DNA from: Opacimonas viscosa
Lineage (GTDB): Bacteria > Pseudomonadota > Gammaproteobacteria > Enterobacterales > Alteromonadaceae
NCBI RefSeq assembly: GCF_024199005.1
Contig: NZ_JANATA010000008.1
Location: 1-64,000, forward strand
Direction: 5' to 3'
DNA length: 64,000 bases
Position numbers and translations under genes: made by a program. Below are positions 63,117 to 64,000 of this stretch, piece after piece (positions within the stretch are counted from its first letter, which is position 1; every line of letters starts with the position of its first letter). The notes under the pieces are model-generated. The model did no database searches, was not told where the DNA came from, and worked only from the letters and a program-made list of their open reading frames with translations.

Positions 63117-63989
63117 TTAATGCTGAAACAACGCTGCGGATTGTCGTAGTTTAGGTGGGAGAAATCGATTAACGGTTTCTCTACCCAGATTAAATAACTG
63201 CGTTTTCTCTTCTGGGGTAAATCCGAAATTAACGGCAGATAAGGATTTTGTATTTACTACAATAGTGCGATTCCAATAAGCCTGATGGACATATTCTCTG
63301 GATACTGCATCCATAAAAGTTTGGATAAGCATGGATACAAAGGTAGGGAGTTTTATCCATTTCTTCATAATGGGAGTTTTATCCTCAGAGCTCCCTTGTA
63401 GACGAAAACAAATCGAAGGGGTAGCATCTCCTTGCCAATCTCTAAATAATGCATCTTCAGATAAAATCGCGCCGTCTACTAAGATATGGTTTTCAAACTC
63501 TTTGAATGTGAAAACTAAAGGTATGGACATTGAGTAACGCACAGCTTGTGAGACTTTGATATCAGGTGTATTAGTCTTATTAAAGATGACTGGTTGACTA
63601 TTCGCAACGTCAGTCGCGACAATATGTAAATCATACGCTAAATCAGCAAAAGTTTGTCCCTGGAGTTGTTTATCCATCCACTGCTCAAATACATCTCCAG
63701 AACCTAAGCCCCCTTGTGTCATTAAGCGCCATAGTGAGTTTTCTCGAAACATATTAAAGTTTGTTTCTTTGGCCAGCGTAAACATTTCTCCAATCGTTTT
63801 GCCTGAAGCAAACATAGACGCGACGACAGCACCACCAGAAACCCCAACCAAGGTTTTAAAATCAATTCCTTGGTCATGTAAAGCTTGAATGATACCAATG
63901 TGAGTTGAAAGACGTGTACCACCACCAGAAAAAATCGGGACAATTTGTTGTGGGGCCATTGAGTTATTAAGATGTTCGGATGCTAACAT
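63117..63989 (-). CDS. Patatin-like phospholipase
   Basis: A protein of 290 residues. The oxyanion loop SGGGTRLSTHIG is followed by the nucleophile elbow GVSGG (Ser51) and the catalytic Asp172 in VDGAIL, the Ser-Asp dyad of patatins. The ATG at 63989 is 11 bp from the window edge; the frame stays open beyond it, so an earlier start is possible, while MAPQQ at 63959 is a shorter choice. It is convergent with the epimerase, 23 bp apart. Confidence 0.9.
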   Translation of the reverse strand: MLASEHLNNSMAPQQIVPIFSGGGTRLSTHIGIIQALHDQGIDFKTLVGVSGGAVVASMFASGKTIGEMFTLAKETNFNMFRENSLWRLMTQGGLGSGDVFEQWMDKQLQGQTFADLAYDLHIVATDVANSQPVIFNKTNTPDIKVSQAVRYSMSIPLVFTFKEFENHILVDGAILSEDALFRDWQGDATPSICFRLQGSSEDKTPIMKKWIKLPTFVSMLIQTFMDAVSREYVHQAYWNRTIVVNTKSLSAVNFGFTPEEKTQLFNLGRETVNRFLPPKLRQSAALFQH

Positions 63990-64000
63990 GGTTTGCTTTT

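Noticed and set aside
63089-63118. Possible terminator between epimerase and patatin genes
   Set aside because: Only six end pairs (ATAAAC/GTTTAT) match well; the inner part does not form a continuous stem.
1-64000. Insertion sequences, prophage, CRISPR arrays, tRNA or rRNA genes
   Set aside because: No transposase, integrase, repeat-spacer array or tRNA-like fold was seen in any gap.

Overview
The window looks like a chromosome segment of a marine gammaproteobacterium, probably Alteromonadales. The housekeeping block serA-rpiA, fau, ssrS, ygfB-pepP-ubiH is typical of gammaproteobacteria, and it borders a complete exosortase A (XrtA/PEP-CTERM) exopolysaccharide locus. Genus assignment is inference; there is no rRNA in the window.

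Layout. (1) 1-4.6 kb: the 5' 4.1 kb of a very large secreted SpvB/FG-GAP/RHS protein on the minus strand, running off the left edge, with a small secreted protein just upstream. (2) 5-7 kb: a DUF1289 protein, an HDOD protein and a DUF481 outer-membrane protein. (3) 7-11.6 kb, minus strand: serA behind a probable MetJ operator, rpiA, fau, a nucleoside hydrolase and a PfkB sugar kinase. The 6S RNA gene (about 11681-11863), which carries no ORF, follows. (4) 12-15.3 kb, plus strand: ygfB, pepP, ubiH. (5) 15.4-52.8 kb: the XrtA locus. It opens with the secretion ATPase, outer-membrane barrel, tyrosine autokinase, chain-length protein and export lipoprotein. A plus-strand run (21.9-35.7 kb) carries the priming sugar transferase, deacetylase, exosortase, glycosyltransferases, hexapeptide acyltransferase, beta-helix protein, a 29-aa membrane peptide, a ligase and two flippases. 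It converges with a minus-strand run (52.8-35.6 kb) carrying PrsT, two FemAB/GNAT proteins, a RIFT-barrel/lyase-like protein, glycosyltransferases, a second deacetylase and the asparagine-synthase-like amidotransferase. The middle (about 28-40 kb) is visibly AT-rich and looks like an exchangeable serotype cassette.

(6) 52.9-58.9 kb: two tandem, apparently identical PEP-CTERM protein genes in a 1113-bp direct duplication, each with a good sigma-54 (-24/-12) promoter. They are followed by a ThiF/E1-like adenylyltransferase, a PEP-CTERM-associated LuxI-like acyltransferase, a DUF218 membrane protein and a periplasmic S1 protease. (7) 59-64 kb: a Tat-exported 209-aa protein behind a sigma-54-like promoter and a strong leader hairpin, followed by the HPr-rel-A trio (PqqD-like chaperone, HprK-related kinase A, nucleotidyltransferase), a nucleotide-sugar epimerase and a convergent patatin-like lipase.

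How it fits together (inference): the XrtA locus makes, exports and decorates an extracellular polysaccharide, and exosortase A processes PEP-CTERM proteins that are exported with it. Sigma-54 control appears to link the PEP-CTERM genes with the Tat/HPr-rel-A operon. The least understood parts are the ThiF/acyltransferase pair and the Tat/HPr-rel-A operon.
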